The notes beneath the pieces are model-generated. The model ran no database searches, had not been told where the DNA came from, and was given only the letters and a program-made list of their open reading frames with translations. Made by a program: the position numbers and the translations under genes. From Isoetes taiwanensis (Eukaryota; Streptophyta; Lycopodiopsida; Isoetales; Isoetaceae), in NCBI GenBank assembly GCA_021234155.1, contig JAJEKV010000011.1, positions 2,189,888 through 2,253,887 on the forward strand: DNA of 64,000 nt. Direction: 5' to 3'. Positions 20,736 through 31,961 of the stretch are shown here, one piece after another (within the stretch, counting starts at the first letter, position 1; the number at the start of each line of letters is the position of its first letter).

Positions 20736-21759
20736 AAAAAAACCCGGTCGAAACTAGCCTAGACCTCGGCCATACTAGCATCGACATCAATCAAGGTCAA
20801 TCCCTTATATTGTCTTATCATCCTGATCTTGTCTAGGCATATGACAATATCTGTGCCAAAAATCATGGGTCCAAATATGCCTTTACTATTTTTATCCCGT
20901 CTGTAATTGAATCCAGCCCCCAATCTCATGCTAGGGCTAATATTTGGTCAGAAAGTCTACTGACTATTGTAACATCATATCGAACCATATTCCTGGATAT
21001 TAAACTTATAAATTCACTGTTACAACAAAGTACCAGTATTTTTCTAAGTCTTACTGCCTATAAGAAAACTATTATTGGTCATCCTCCCCAGGACCACCTA
21101 TTTAAAATGATGGACCATGTATAATGCCTTTTCATTCATGCTATCATATGTTAAACTTAGACAGTTAGTTACTATTTTTGAATATGTCATTCAAGTGCCT
21201 ACATATTCTGAATTCTTTGTTACTTGTTATTTCAAACTAGAACATCCATGTTTGTAGTATGTAAAGCCATTAACATTTTCTCAGAATATCAACCTTAATT
21301 TTCAAGCAGTTATACATCAGCATGACCTACTGGAAATATTAAATCAGAGCATACATTGAAATATGACATTATTGCATGCATATGGATCCAATAGAGTGTA
21401 TCAAAACTATATCTCATAAAACTTCAATATGTAATGTTTAAAGATAGCATCTTAGAGACCATTGCCAAAACATGTTCTGGAAAAGCATTTCAAAATTTTC
21501 CAGAAAGTTTGCCACGAAAAACCAGCCTTAATGTATCTTTATCAGTATTATAGTTTCAGGCTTTTTGACTTATATAACCGTAATAAGCATAATGTAAAAC
21601 AGAGTAACTGGAACTTTTTACCATGTAGTCTTCTAGACATATAAACTTTCACATCTTGGACATAGAAGTAACTTTGCAATCTTCTTTTTTGACTTCACGT
21701 TTTTAACTCTCAGATTCATCACGTAACTGCAACTTGGACAACAGAAAGCACAAAGGGAA

Positions 21760-21849
21760 GAGATTACCCGTACCTGCAGCCAATCAATACAATGTTAGCC
21801 AAAAAATTGGGTGACATTGCAAGGGCCAAAAGGTACCTTGGGTAATCTC
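21760..21849. ncRNA. Candidate structured RNA, type 1 copy 2
   Basis: Same 90-nt fold as at 14,929, with both arms intact (GAGATTACCC at 21,760-21,769, GGGTAATCTC at 21,840-21,849). Confidence 0.55.
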
Positions 21850-22027
21850 GGCTTATGGCCTGTTACCCTTTGTACCTTTTGTCCAAGCAAAGCATGAGTA
21901 AACTAATCCAAATATATGAAACATTTTGTTAAGAAAAATTTAAAAGACGATTATGAACAGATAGCTCAAACCTGTGCATGTAGAAATCAGATCTTATAAA
22001 GACCTAAATGGTAATATGAGGCCACTC

Positions 22028-22603
22028 TCATTGTGTAAAGGGGAACCCCTCAAAGTATATATTCCCTTGAACTGTTACTGGAATATTTAAGAAATATAGG
22101 TTTAATACCTGTAAATCTTCTTGATCAGACCCAGCGTCCACTTCTGGTTGTGTTTCAGGCACGAATCCATCAGGTCCTTCTTTAGGATAATTGTTATTGT
22201 TCCTAGGCATCTTTGATCCAGAATAAAACTGCCTATTGCCTCCATGTGCTTCCCCCTTTCCTCTTTTCTGTGCCATTTCGGATTTAGCCGAAATGCCAAA
22301 GGATAATTTACAGAGATTCAGGCTTTCAAAGCAACTCAAGCATTCTTTCTGCACGAACTGGCGTTCCAGCTCCTTCTCACACTCAGAACCTGAGCTAAAG
22401 AATTGGCCGTCTGTGTCATATTCCATGAGTCTTTTAGTAGACTTTTGTAACCCTAAAAGCAAAAGCCCGGGAAAAATGAAGAACTTGAGTGCTCTAACTA
22501 GCATCCACTGTATTGGCATGCATAAAATCCCCAAGATTATTCGGCCATCGCTATCCACAGCAGATGTCTTTACTAAAGCTGCCTTGCTAAAAGTCTTTGC
22601 CAT
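22028..22603 (-). CDS. ORF D exon, U2: unknown protein, probable first coding exon
   Basis: Opens with ATG (MAKTFSKAALVKTSAV) and has a hydrophobic stretch (FFIFPGLLLLGL, about residues 41-52) that could be a membrane segment. An acidic C-terminal part follows (QPEVDAGSDQEDLQ). After DLQ a donor CAG|GTATTAAACC at 22,109/22,108 fits an intron in phase 0. The next good acceptor in that direction precedes ORF A of the next unit (ag|GATGAC at 20,347), also phase 0. I infer a transcript that splices D of one copy to A of the next, with R acting like a promoter-bearing terminal repeat. No domain is recognised. Confidence 0.55.
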   Translation of the reverse strand: MAKTFSKAALVKTSAVDSDGRIILGILCMPIQWMLVRALKFFIFPGLLLLGLQKSTKRLMEYDTDGQFFSSGSECEKELERQFVQKECLSCFESLNLCKLSFGISAKSEMAQKRGKGEAHGGNRQFYSGSKMPRNNNNYPKEGPDGFVPETQPEVDAGSDQEDLQVLNLYFLNIPVTVQGNIYFEGFPFTQ

Positions 22604-23245
22604 TTTTCTTACTAAAAGATCTGTAAGGGAGAGTAAGTCTTACCGTGTAAACGGTACCCTGTCTGTCAGTGACGTGTAGTTCAGAGCTGAAGGACAAGCG
22701 CCATTGCCTTTTAGGGTTCTAGGCAACCCGTGTGAATTATCTGCTCCCGTATGTTAGGTTAATACAATCTCACCCGTACATATTGCTTAAATATCAACAA
22801 TAGTAAAGCGTATTCTAATGTCATGTAAATGTATATTTTTATTTTACAACACCAATGTGAGTTCTATCTTCCTAAATCCCCATAAGTAAATTTCCTTTTC
22901 ACATTCTAGGAGAATTCCAAATGCATCTATATTCTTTAAGTGTCTCTTCAAAAACCATAGCCAGAACTGATCTCTATCTTTCTCATGGTATAATGTGCAA
23001 TTACTGGTAATGAGAATGCACTAAACATCTATTGTTACAGATTCACTAGTATACCCTTTTTTTAAGGAATTTTTAAAAAAAAATCCTGCCACCTACCGTA
23101 GGTAGGGATATGGCCTCAAGCATATGTAAGTCTGTAAACTAAGGGAGGGCTGACCCCTACGTTTACAGTAGAGGCCAACCCGTCCCTATACTTTTTTGAA
23201 ACACCCAGATGATCTCAAGAGATAAAAAAATTTTTTATTACCTGG

Positions 23246-24100
23246 TTAAATACGTTTGCAGATTTCTTGTATCAGCACTGTTGTGTCATATTTCAAGCCT
23301 GGAAACTCTCCATTTTGTATGTATTGTACTACCTTTCTTTTAATTCCTTTGTAATCAAACCCGTTGCTGATGAAACTTTCCATAAGATGTACAATATCAT
23401 GGGCTGCAGTCATGGGTCTGGAGTTCACATACATGTATGGAAGAATCTGTGATATGATTACATTTCGTGCTTGGTGGTATGGCCTGCAACTGTCTGCATG
23501 TACAAATTTGATGGCTTTAAATGGAAGTATATCTCTCTTGTCATATCTTGTAGTCTGGTAAACGCCCCTTGCTTTATTGAATATCTCGATTACAAGGTTG
23601 AGAAAGTTAGCCTTGTATCCGAATGAACTGTCACCTATCAGTCCATTTTTCCATTGTGTCTCCTCTTTAATCCCAATCTTGCTTAGGTCATAGATTTGGA
23701 TCATCTCTTTATTATTGGGTAATATATCTCCAAGGAAATGCCTGATGACTGGGCAGTTAATAGCTAAGAGGTCATCCATATAACGAAAGGTATTCATGAA
23801 CTGCTTAATCTCTTGGTATCTCCCATGGTTGGCTAGATTTTTAATAAAGGATACTTCATACCAGGCCAAGTACAGATTACACCAACATGGGCTGCAAGAG
23901 AAGCCCATGGGTATTCCACAGACCTGTTTCCATATCTTATTGCCTAGACTGATATAACAGTTAGTTAAAAGCCAAACGTTTAGTTTAACAAATTTGCTAG
24001 CTCCAAGGAATGTCCAACATTTCCCTTGTGGCGTGTATTTAAACCATTTGGCTATATATGATCCGTCTATATTTTTCTTCACCCATAGCTTGCCTTTCAT
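23246..24100 (-). CDS. ORF C, U2: Penelope-like reverse transcriptase, catalytic part
   Basis: About 284 codons. Motif B is GIPMGFSCSPCWCNLYLA; motif C is FRYMDDLLAI; the thumb-like region continues with NFLNLVIEIF, TTRYDKRDILP and NVIISQILPYMYVNS. The long insertion before motif B, the GI-MG-SP-NLY block and the R(Y)MDD box fit Penelope/telomerase-type reverse transcriptases better than LINE or LTR enzymes. It probably copies the element's own RNA in the nucleus. ORF B, encoding the fingers and motif A, overlaps in another frame, so both are needed for one enzyme. The ATG at 24,100 may not be the real start. Confidence 0.82.
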   Translation of the reverse strand: MKGKLWVKKNIDGSYIAKWFKYTPQGKCWTFLGASKFVKLNVWLLTNCYISLGNKIWKQVCGIPMGFSCSPCWCNLYLAWYEVSFIKNLANHGRYQEIKQFMNTFRYMDDLLAINCPVIRHFLGDILPNNKEMIQIYDLSKIGIKEETQWKNGLIGDSSFGYKANFLNLVIEIFNKARGVYQTTRYDKRDILPFKAIKFVHADSCRPYHQARNVIISQILPYMYVNSRPMTAAHDIVHLMESFISNGFDYKGIKRKVVQYIQNGEFPGLKYDTTVLIQEICKRI

Positions 24101-25310
24101 ATGTTTCTTTCATATGTTTCCAGGTAGTATCTGTAACCAGCTTTATAATGTGGCATATTCCAGAATCACCATTTAAAGGTATGCTCTCGTAGCAGCGTGT
24201 AATGTCTGCCACAAACACTTCATTGATATTGCTTGGTAAATTCAGGACCACATCATAAATGGATTCCACCATCCAATTACAGTTCACTTTTCTTGGAATT
24301 AATGTGCATATTCTGTCACATAAAGCCTTAGTAATTTCTGGCCAGATCTCAATGATATTGTTTAGTCCTGCAGTGATAATTTTAGAAATCTCAGTAAATA
24401 CTGTACCATGAGCGTTTGTAATCCATCTGTAGTCATGTTTATGTGCCTTATAGACTCCAAGTAGATATGGTAAGCTGTCTGATTCAATACTAATGTTTCC
24501 CACCATATTGAGGATGTCAGACTGTATCATGGATTTAATTACTCCACTTGCCATGTCAATCGCAAGGAAATCAGCACTGTCCAGCCTTTGTTTGGCCATG
24601 GTTCTAACATGAGAAGGGCAAATGAATGATGGGTTATTAGTAGCCTTATCTAATCCAGCTATGTAGAAGTTTTTGCATAGCCATAAAAGGTTATTAGTAA
24701 CCGATGGGTCATTAAAGGGAAAACATCTAGTGGCGTCAGATTTGTAAGCTTCCCTAATACTTTCGGATGCTTTATTCCAAATCTCCATCTTAATCCTTTC
24801 TTTGTCTGTCTCATCAATGTTTGAGTATTTAAATCTGTGTACTTCAAAGATAGCATCTGCAGTTTCTGAAAGATCTTCCTTAAACTCCTTTAAGTCAAGG
24901 CATTTATCAGGGATATGGTTAAGACCTTTTTTGAAAAGGTTTCGAAGAGTTTTGTTATGGATTATCCCAAGGTCTGTAGTCCTGACATGTCCAATTCTAG
25001 GGTCAACATACTGAGTCAGCGTAGGGTTTGAACAAGGACATGCAGCCAGTCTGTCATCTGCAAAAGTGAGGAATGGTTGGTAGCATATATCTATAAGGTT
25101 TTCTGTATATCTCCAACCGAACATTGTATCTTCCATTATTTCTGAACCAATAGCCCCTAGACTATTGTTGAACACCTCTGAAAAGATCTTAGGGACGCAT
25201 ATGTGGTCTAATATTTTAGACAGGAATGTGCAATGCACTATTTTCTTTTTGTTCTTCGTCATCCCACTGCTAAGGTGTCTTCTTCCCAAGCAGTCTTTGC
25301 TGATGCTTCT
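24039..25310 (-). CDS. ORF B, U2: N-terminal and finger part of the reverse transcriptase
   Basis: About 424 codons from a likely acceptor (ataacag|AGAAGC) at 25,310. Recognisable parts, in order: KGLNHIPDKCLDLKEF (Penelope-like N-terminal motif), a charged helical region, LPYLLGVYKAHKHDYRWI (equivalent of the Y-PK-HK...R block of this RT class), and motif A FVADITRCYESIP. It ends 60 bp inside ORF C in a different frame. Both U1 and U2 have the same B/C frame relation, so the shift predates the duplication or is translated by +1 frameshifting. Confidence 0.78.
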   Translation of the reverse strand, partial: RSISKDCLGRRHLSSGMTKNKKKIVHCTFLSKILDHICVPKIFSEVFNNSLGAIGSEIMEDTMFGWRYTENLIDICYQPFLTFADDRLAACPCSNPTLTQYVDPRIGHVRTTDLGIIHNKTLRNLFKKGLNHIPDKCLDLKEFKEDLSETADAIFEVHRFKYSNIDETDKERIKMEIWNKASESIREAYKSDATRCFPFNDPSVTNNLLWLCKNFYIAGLDKATNNPSFICPSHVRTMAKQRLDSADFLAIDMASGVIKSMIQSDILNMVGNISIESDSLPYLLGVYKAHKHDYRWITNAHGTVFTEISKIITAGLNNIIEIWPEITKALCDRICTLIPRKVNCNWMVESIYDVVLNLPSNINEVFVADITRCYESIPLNGDSGICHIIKLVTDTTWKHMKETYERQAMGEEKYRRIIYSQMV

Positions 25311-25648
25311 CTGTTATAGACACAAATCAGGTTAATCCCCCAAAAAAAATAATCTATGTCTGCTCAGCAAACCAAGTTGAGCAGTGTATGCTTAAGCCAA
25401 GTGGCATATCCTTGTGTCATATCCTCAAATAAATTTGGATAGACCCCAAGCCCAACTTTCCTGAGACACTCATGTCGAGATAGTATTCCAAATTATCTTT
25501 GGGTAAAAGCCAGAGGTTAAATGGTATTTTTATGTATCACAATTGGTATTTTAATGTATATTTAAACCTATTGCATGCATGATATATTTCCAAAGCAAGA
25601 GCTCAAATGAAAAAATAGAAAAAATTGAATTGATGAGTTGGAGGTACC

Positions 25649-27184
25649 TTATTTCTGAAAATCTAACTTGGATCCCATGATATTATTTTTGATGTCAGCA
25701 TCATCTGGTTTTCGTTTTGTAACAAATTGCTCCATGTCAATGGGGCTGGCAATGCACTCCACAGAAGCAGTATCCATGCTGGTAGTGACTTTAGATTGAG
25801 GTGCAGAGGTAATACGTGGTACACTAGCCACGCTCTGAATACTGTTAGAAATGCTGGTTCTAGCCTTTCTTGGAAATCTCCTGCTGCTAGTACTGGCTGT
25901 AGCCTCCATGGCCTTCAAGAATTCAATGTTTTTAATGGTTTTCTCGCAAATAATACTCATTTTGCATCTGGGCTTTGATATCATGAAATCAGCCCATGGG
26001 TCAACAGCTAGTTGGAATGTCATTTCAATCAGAGTCCCCCGAACTTCGAGGTAGGAGAAATAAGCCATGACACTGGTCTTGAGCTTGGTCATAATGAAGT
26101 TTCTGAAAGATACAAATTGCGCAGCCGCTGACATATCAGGGTATAACCCATCCAAATGGTTAAAGATATACCAAATACCGTGGTCTAACCAGGTCATGTT
26201 GTCACCACATTCCTTGTTCCTGCCTTTGATAGGATCACAAATGCATTTTAAGTAGGGGCACATGGTCCTCCATATCTTTTTCAGGTAAAAATCATTTCTG
26301 ACTTCAGTAGGATACGCCATATGACCCTTTTGGCTAATGTACATGCTATCATTCTTGCTGCATTTTTTATCAAAGAACCTTGTATCAATGCATAGCTTGA
26401 TTTGTTCCTTCTTGACAAGTTTTTCCATTTTTTCTGCAGCATTTTTAGCAGCCACCAGCTGTGCTGGGGTAATACCTCCGAGGATTTTCCATACTTCTGG
26501 GCTTATGGGTGCTAAAGCTCCATAGTTTTTGGTTCTCCATAACCCTTGGTTGCATAGAAATGCATCAGATTCCACAAGCCTAGCCGGTATGTAAGGGAAT
26601 CTATGTGTAATCTGTAGGGTCAAGCTGAAATTCTGACCTTCATTATTATTACTAGCATCACCATTCTCGTCGCTCAGTAGTGCTTTGTCATTTTCAGATA
26701 AAAGCATGTCACCAAAGGGATCTTCCTCTTCTGCCTCATTGGTACTGCTTTGTTTATTGTTATGCACTAGTGTCTCACCCACTGGATATGAGGGTTTTAT
26801 GTTGTTGCGTTTTTCCAATGCTGCCAGCCCAATAAAAAACTGTTTTTTGGCCTCATCTTCTTCACAGGTCCACTTGTATACCTTGTGTGGTAATGCTTCA
26901 TATAATTCATTGATGTGTTCATATAACTTCTCACCGCTAAGCTTGTTAATCACAGGAATCTGCATAAACCATTCACTGAACCCCAAGTGAGCAACTGCAG
27001 AGCAATCCTCATCACCTCTTAAAGATTCCTTTTTCAAGATCATTTTATGTACTTCAAGGTCTTTGAGGCAGCACAAAATGGTTTGTACAGCTTTACTTGG
27101 GCATTCAATATTACTCCTGGCATAACCCAGAGCTTCCAATTCCTTGTTCCAAGTTGGTGCAATGACTGTGTTGTCATAGTCATC
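25649..27184 (-). CDS. ORF A, U2: unknown element protein (ORF1-like)
   Basis: 512 codons open from an acceptor (tatatag|GATGAC) at 27,184; no ATG at the start, so it is a downstream exon. Parts seen: an N-terminal segment with PTWNKELEALGY, an acidic linker (EAEEEDPFGDML), a Cys/Trp-rich middle (CPYLKCICDPIKGRNKEC, then WLDHGIWYIFNHLDG), and a Ser/Thr/Arg-rich basic tail with a nuclear-localisation-like KRKPDD. No known family is recognised. Its place before the RT suggests the nucleic-acid-binding ORF1 role of retroelements. PTWN-EL is conserved in type 2 (about 39,210). Confidence 0.65.
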   Translation of the reverse strand, partial: DDYDNTVIAPTWNKELEALGYARSNIECPSKAVQTILCCLKDLEVHKMILKKESLRGDEDCSAVAHLGFSEWFMQIPVINKLSGEKLYEHINELYEALPHKVYKWTCEEDEAKKQFFIGLAALEKRNNIKPSYPVGETLVHNNKQSSTNEAEEEDPFGDMLLSENDKALLSDENGDASNNNEGQNFSLTLQITHRFPYIPARLVESDAFLCNQGLWRTKNYGALAPISPEVWKILGGITPAQLVAAKNAAEKMEKLVKKEQIKLCIDTRFFDKKCSKNDSMYISQKGHMAYPTEVRNDFYLKKIWRTMCPYLKCICDPIKGRNKECGDNMTWLDHGIWYIFNHLDGLYPDMSAAAQFVSFRNFIMTKLKTSVMAYFSYLEVRGTLIEMTFQLAVDPWADFMISKPRCKMSIICEKTIKNIEFLKAMEATASTSSRRFPRKARTSISNSIQSVASVPRITSAPQSKVTTSMDTASVECIASPIDMEQFVTKRKPDDADIKNNIMGSKLDFQK

Positions 27185-27579
27185 CTATATACATTAAAAG
27201 ACCAGTCAGTTTTGATAACAACATATTTAAATCATGTGAACCACTTTATATTGAAAATGGATGACCCAAGGACATAGATTACACTGGTTAAACCAATGAA
27301 ATGAAATGTCTATAGTATCTTATCAGACTAAACTAGCTCAGACCTTAGCTCTAGCTAGCATAATCATCAAGTTAGGTCAATCCCCTCCTTGTATTATCAT
27401 TCTGATGCTAGCTGTGGTGGGGCCAGATCAGTGCCATAATCCAGGGGTCAAGTAGTTTATTTTCATAATTTAATAGCCTATGGACATCTCTTAAAATATT
27501 TACTGCCATATATTTCTGATTGACCTTAAGACATCTTGGCAATACTGGTTAAACCAATAAGATGAAATGTCTAAAAAAA

Positions 27580-29933
27580 CCCGGTCGAAACTAGCCTAGA
27601 CCTCGGCCATACTAGCATCGACATCAATCAAGGTCAATCCCTTATATTGTCTTATCATCCTGATCTTGTCTAGGCATATGACAATATCGTGCCAAAAAAT
27701 CATAGGTCCAAATATGCCTTTACTATTTTTATCCCGTCTGTAATTGAATCCAGCCCCCAATCTCATGCTAGGGCTAATATTTGGTCAGAAAGTCTACTGA
27801 CTATTGTAACATCATATCGAACCATATTCCTGGATATTAAACTTATAAATTCACTGTTACAACAAAGTACCAGTATTTTTCTAAGTCTTACTGCCTATAA
27901 GAAAACTATTATTGGTCATCCTCCCCAGGACCACCTATTTAAAATGATGGACCATGTATAATGCCTTTTCATTCATGCTATCATATGTTAAACTTAGACA
28001 GTTAGTTACTGTTTTTGAATATGTCATTCAAGTGCCTACATATTCTGAGTTCTTTGTTACTTGTTATTTCAAACTAGAACATCCCTGTTTGTAGTATGTA
28101 AAGCCATTAACATTTTCTCAGAATATCAACCTTAATTTTCAAGCAGTTATACATCAGCATGACCTACTGGAAATATTAAATCAGAGCATACATTGAAATA
28201 TGACATTATTGCATTTAACCATTCTACTGTATGCATATGGATCCAATAGAGTGTATCAAAACTATATCTCATAAAACTTCAATATGTAATGTTTAAAGAC
28301 AGCATCTTAGAGACCATTGCCAAAACATGTTCTGGAAAAGCATTTCAAAATTTTCCAGAAAGTTTGCCACGAAAAACCAGCCTTAATGTATCTTTATCAG
28401 TATTATAGTTTCAGGCTTTTTGACTTATATAACCGTAATAAGCATAATGTAAAACAGAGTAACTGGAACTTTTTACCATGTAGTCTTCTAGACATATAAA
28501 CTTTCACATCTTGGACATAGAAGTAACTTTGCAATCTTCTTTTTTGACTTCACGTTTTTAACTCTCAGATTCATCACGTAACTGCAACTTGGACAAATGA
28601 AAAGCACAAAGGGAAGAGATTACCCGCACTGCAACCAATCAATACAATGTTAGCCAAAAATTGGGTGACATTGCAAGGGCCAAAAGGTACCTTGGGTAAT
28701 CTCGGCTTATGGCCTGTTACCCTTTGTACCTTTTGTCCAAGCAAAGCATGAGTAAACTAATCCAAATATATAAAACATTTTGTTAAGAAAAATTTAAAAG
28801 ACGATTATGAACAGATAGCTCAAACCTGTGCATGTAGATATCAGATCTTATAAGGACCTAAATGGTCATATGAGGCCACTCTTATTGTGTAAAGGGGAAC
28901 CCCTCAAAGTGTATATTCCCTTGAACTGTTACTGGAATATTTAAGAAATATAGGTTTAATACCTGTAAATCTTCTTGATCAGACCCAGCGTCCACTTCTG
29001 GTTGTGTTTCAGGCACAAATCCATCAGGTCCTCCTTTAGGATAATCGTTATTGTTCCTAGGCATCTTTGATCCGGTATAAAACTGCCTATTGCCTCCATG
29101 TGCTTCCCCCTTTCCTCTTTTCTGTGCCATTTCGGATTCAGCCGAAATGCCAAAGGATAATTTACTGAGATTCAGGCTTTCAAAGCAACTCAAGCATTCT
29201 TTACGCGCGACGAATCGTTCGGCTCCTTCTCACACTCGAAACACGAAGCTAAAGAATTGGCCGTCTGTGTCATATTCCATGAGTCTTTTAGTAGACTTTT
29301 GTAACCCTAAAAGCAAAAGCCCGGGAAAAATGAAGAACTTGAGTGCTCTAACTAGCATCCACTGTATTGGCATGCATAAAATCCCCAAGATTATTCGGCC
29401 ATCGCTATCCACAGCAGATGTCTTTACTAAAGCTGCCTTGCTAAAAGTCTTTGCCATTTTTCTTACTAAAAGATCTGTAAGGGAGAGTAAGTCTTACCGT
29501 GTAAACGGTACCACTCGTCTGTGTCGGCTGACGTGTAGTTCGTGAGTTGAAGGACAAAGCGCCATTGCCTTTAGGGTTCTAGGCAACCCGTGTGAATTAT
29601 CTGCTCCCGTATGTTAGGTTAATACAATCTCACCCGTACATATTCCTTAAATATCAACAATAGTAAAGCGTATTCTAATGTCATGTAAATGTATATTTTT
29701 ATTTTACAACACCAATGTGAGTTCTATCTTCCTAAATCCCCATAAGTAAATTTCCTTTTCATATTCTAGGAGAATTCCAAATGCATCTATATTCTTTAAG
29801 TGTCTCTTCAAAAACCATAGCCAGAACTGATCTCTATCTTTCTCATGGTATAATGTGCAATTACTGGTAATGAGAATGCACTAAACATCTATTGTTACAG
29901 ATTCACTAGTATACCTTTTTTTTTAAGGAATTT
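27580..29933 (-). mobile_element. Type 1 unit 3 (U3), partial: one R repeat only
   Basis: Holds only the R part: D exon, structured hairpin and 3' end. It stops at 29,933 beside an A-run, where full units continue into the CCTACCGTAGG hairpin. The type 2 array stops at the homologous point (about 42,288). The shared end point suggests a natural 5' end, so each array reads R-int-R-int-R. The D exon here is frameshifted at about 29,205-29,245, at CAG/CTG positions. Confidence 0.75.
28882..29457 (-). pseudogene. ORF D exon, U3 copy (frameshifted)
   Basis: The two halves (29,457-29,230 and 29,193-28,960) are in different frames. U2 reads tgcacgaactggcgttccag where U3 reads a string without CAG/CTG. 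The donor after DLQ is kept. Confidence 0.6.
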
Positions 29934-31373
29934 AAAAAAAAAAAAAACGGCTTGAACTAGTCTATACTAGCACAAACATCAGCATTGGTCAATCCCGCCG
30001 CTGTCTTATCTGGCCATACAAGAACCGTTAAGTCCTAGATGGTACCATCCTTTCCTGGTATACAGCATCTATGTTATCATATAACAAACCTTTCCTTGAT
30101 ATACAGTTACAAAAATCTCTAACCTTTTTACAACATGCCTACTGAAAAGCCATTGAAGGTCCGAGTAAAATGGGCCATTATGCCTAATTCCTAATGGACA
30201 CAATTAGAGTTATAACGATATAACCCTTGTCTACAGAATATAAATAGACACTCTATTCCATGAATAATTTACATTAATCTACTGTTCTGAAATGCTACAG
30301 CAGTTAGCACACTTATGCAACCTGGCACAAGCCCGATCAAAAAGAACTTCCCATACATGAGCGTTTGGAATTTCGTATTTCTGCTGTATATTTAATTCAG
30401 AAAATAACAAGACTATAACATACAAGGTAAAGTCTGCCAATGTATGAACAGATCACTTTTTTAATTCCAAATATTTCATCACACGGATGATAATCTATTC
30501 ATGTAGTTTCCATCAAGCCACACAACATAAATCATACCACAGCTATGCCATTTATGCACGGATCAACTTCTTGCATTCTGTGTACACTTGACCATATTTT
30601 TCAAGGATCTAGTCTCAAACAAATGTGCAAGCGAGGCCTTAGTATCAGTTTTACACACTGATCCGAAATAAACATATGGAAATGCCAAGTTATATTTCAT
30701 AACCTTACACCAGATTCCACATAAACTGGACTGTCATGTTCCTTGTCAATTACAGCTAGCAACCACCCCTATTAGATAAAGGGGATTAACATGAGAAAAC
30801 AGCATATACTGTATTTTAGAGACCCCTGAAATATAATTTGCCACAGTAAGCATAAACAATGGAACGAAGAATAGTACGAGGACTAAACTTTTAAGTCATG
30901 CAATAATCCTATAAACAAGGAGTTTCCATTACCAACTTAGAATGGTACCAAACAACATGGAGCTTATTGCTGCCAGTACAAATAGCACAGAAGAAAGATC
31001 AAGTACGTTTTGAAAAAATAGAAAACTTGGTCATGCTGGTAGAACCAGCACCCCAAACTGCATATAATCATGAATAAATATTACTTTAATGCTTTAATGC
31101 TTAAAGTATGAACTGTATGTCAACATAACTGAATATCCTCAAAACATTATGCAGTAGTCTCAAAAAGACGTTTTAGCAGAGTACCTTGGTATGGAGAAAT
31201 GTAGAGCAAAAAACCAGCATGAGTTCACGCCTCAGATCACCTTTTCAGCCTAAACTTCCATAGTCATGCATTCAGGTTTCAACCATAGTCAAACTTTGAT
31301 CTTGGTCACTATCGATTTACAAACTCCCAAGCTCACCTAATACAGTTTTGCACAAAAAGAAATACATTAAGAG

Positions 31374-31460
31374 GAGAAGCCCGTACCTGCAGCCAACCAA
31401 TACATTATTAGCCATAGACTGGGTAAAAATGCAAGGGCCAAAAGGTACCTTAGGCTTCTC
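31374..31460. ncRNA. Candidate structured RNA, type 2 copy 1
   Basis: GAGAAGCC (31,374-31,381) pairs with GGCTTCTC (31,453-31,460). The second stem, GTACCT/AGGTAC, is the same as in type 1. The centre (gcatttttacccagtctatg) keeps a short GCATT/AATGT pair on the opposite strand. Confidence 0.55.
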
Positions 31461-31961
31461 GGTTGTCAACCGATCACCTAATGTAGACCTTTTGCCCAAA
31501 AGATCAAATGAGCATGGCAGGAAATAAACTTAGTTTAAATATAAATATAAGAGAGAGAGAAAACTAATGTCCCATATTAACATAATGCAAATAAACTTTC
31601 TAAAGCAACACGGTTCAGAAATAAGTCTTGCATAATTAAAACAACACTGTTATAACAAGGGCACTTATCCCAGTGATTATAGGTATTAGCCTTCCAAATG
31701 GAACATGCAAATGCTAAACTATGCATAATAGTCATCAAACTAACCGGTCCAATCAGGGTACTTCATATTCACTATCCATTGTGCACACAGGCTTTGTTAT
31801 TGGAGTTAAATCACAGATTCTTAATACGAAATGGATGGTAAGCCCATCCCTACTGAAATACTTCCCTTGTTTTCACCATCAATTTTAAGATGAATGGCCA
31901 TCAGTCATAGTCATCTTTAATATTTAAATCCTATCAGAGCACTTGCAGAGCACTTGCATCT

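Larger units (their letters stand above)
13908..20742 (-). mobile_element. Type 1 Penelope-like unit 1 (U1)
   Basis: First of three direct copies, coded on the minus strand; junctions are A6-7 followed by CCCGGTCGAAACTAG on the plus strand. Reading in coding order (from 20,742 down): ORF A, ORF B, ORF C (RT), a hairpin, the ORF D exon, a second structured hairpin and the 3' terminal sequence. The same order occurs in unit 2. U1 carries extra frame breaks in ORF A and ORF D at CAG/CTG sites where unit 2 is intact. Confidence 0.85.
20743..27579 (-). mobile_element. Type 1 Penelope-like unit 2 (U2), best preserved
   Basis: Full 6,837-bp unit, very similar to U1. It has the only uninterrupted ORF A and ORF D. 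Coding order on minus: ORF A 27,184-25,649; ORF B 25,310-24,039; ORF C 24,100-23,246; hairpin about 23,140; ORF D exon 22,603-22,109; structured hairpin 21,849-21,760; 3' end with a CTAG..CTAG hairpin at the junction. No GIY-YIG endonuclease is seen, as in the endonuclease-deficient class of Penelope-like elements. Confidence 0.85.
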
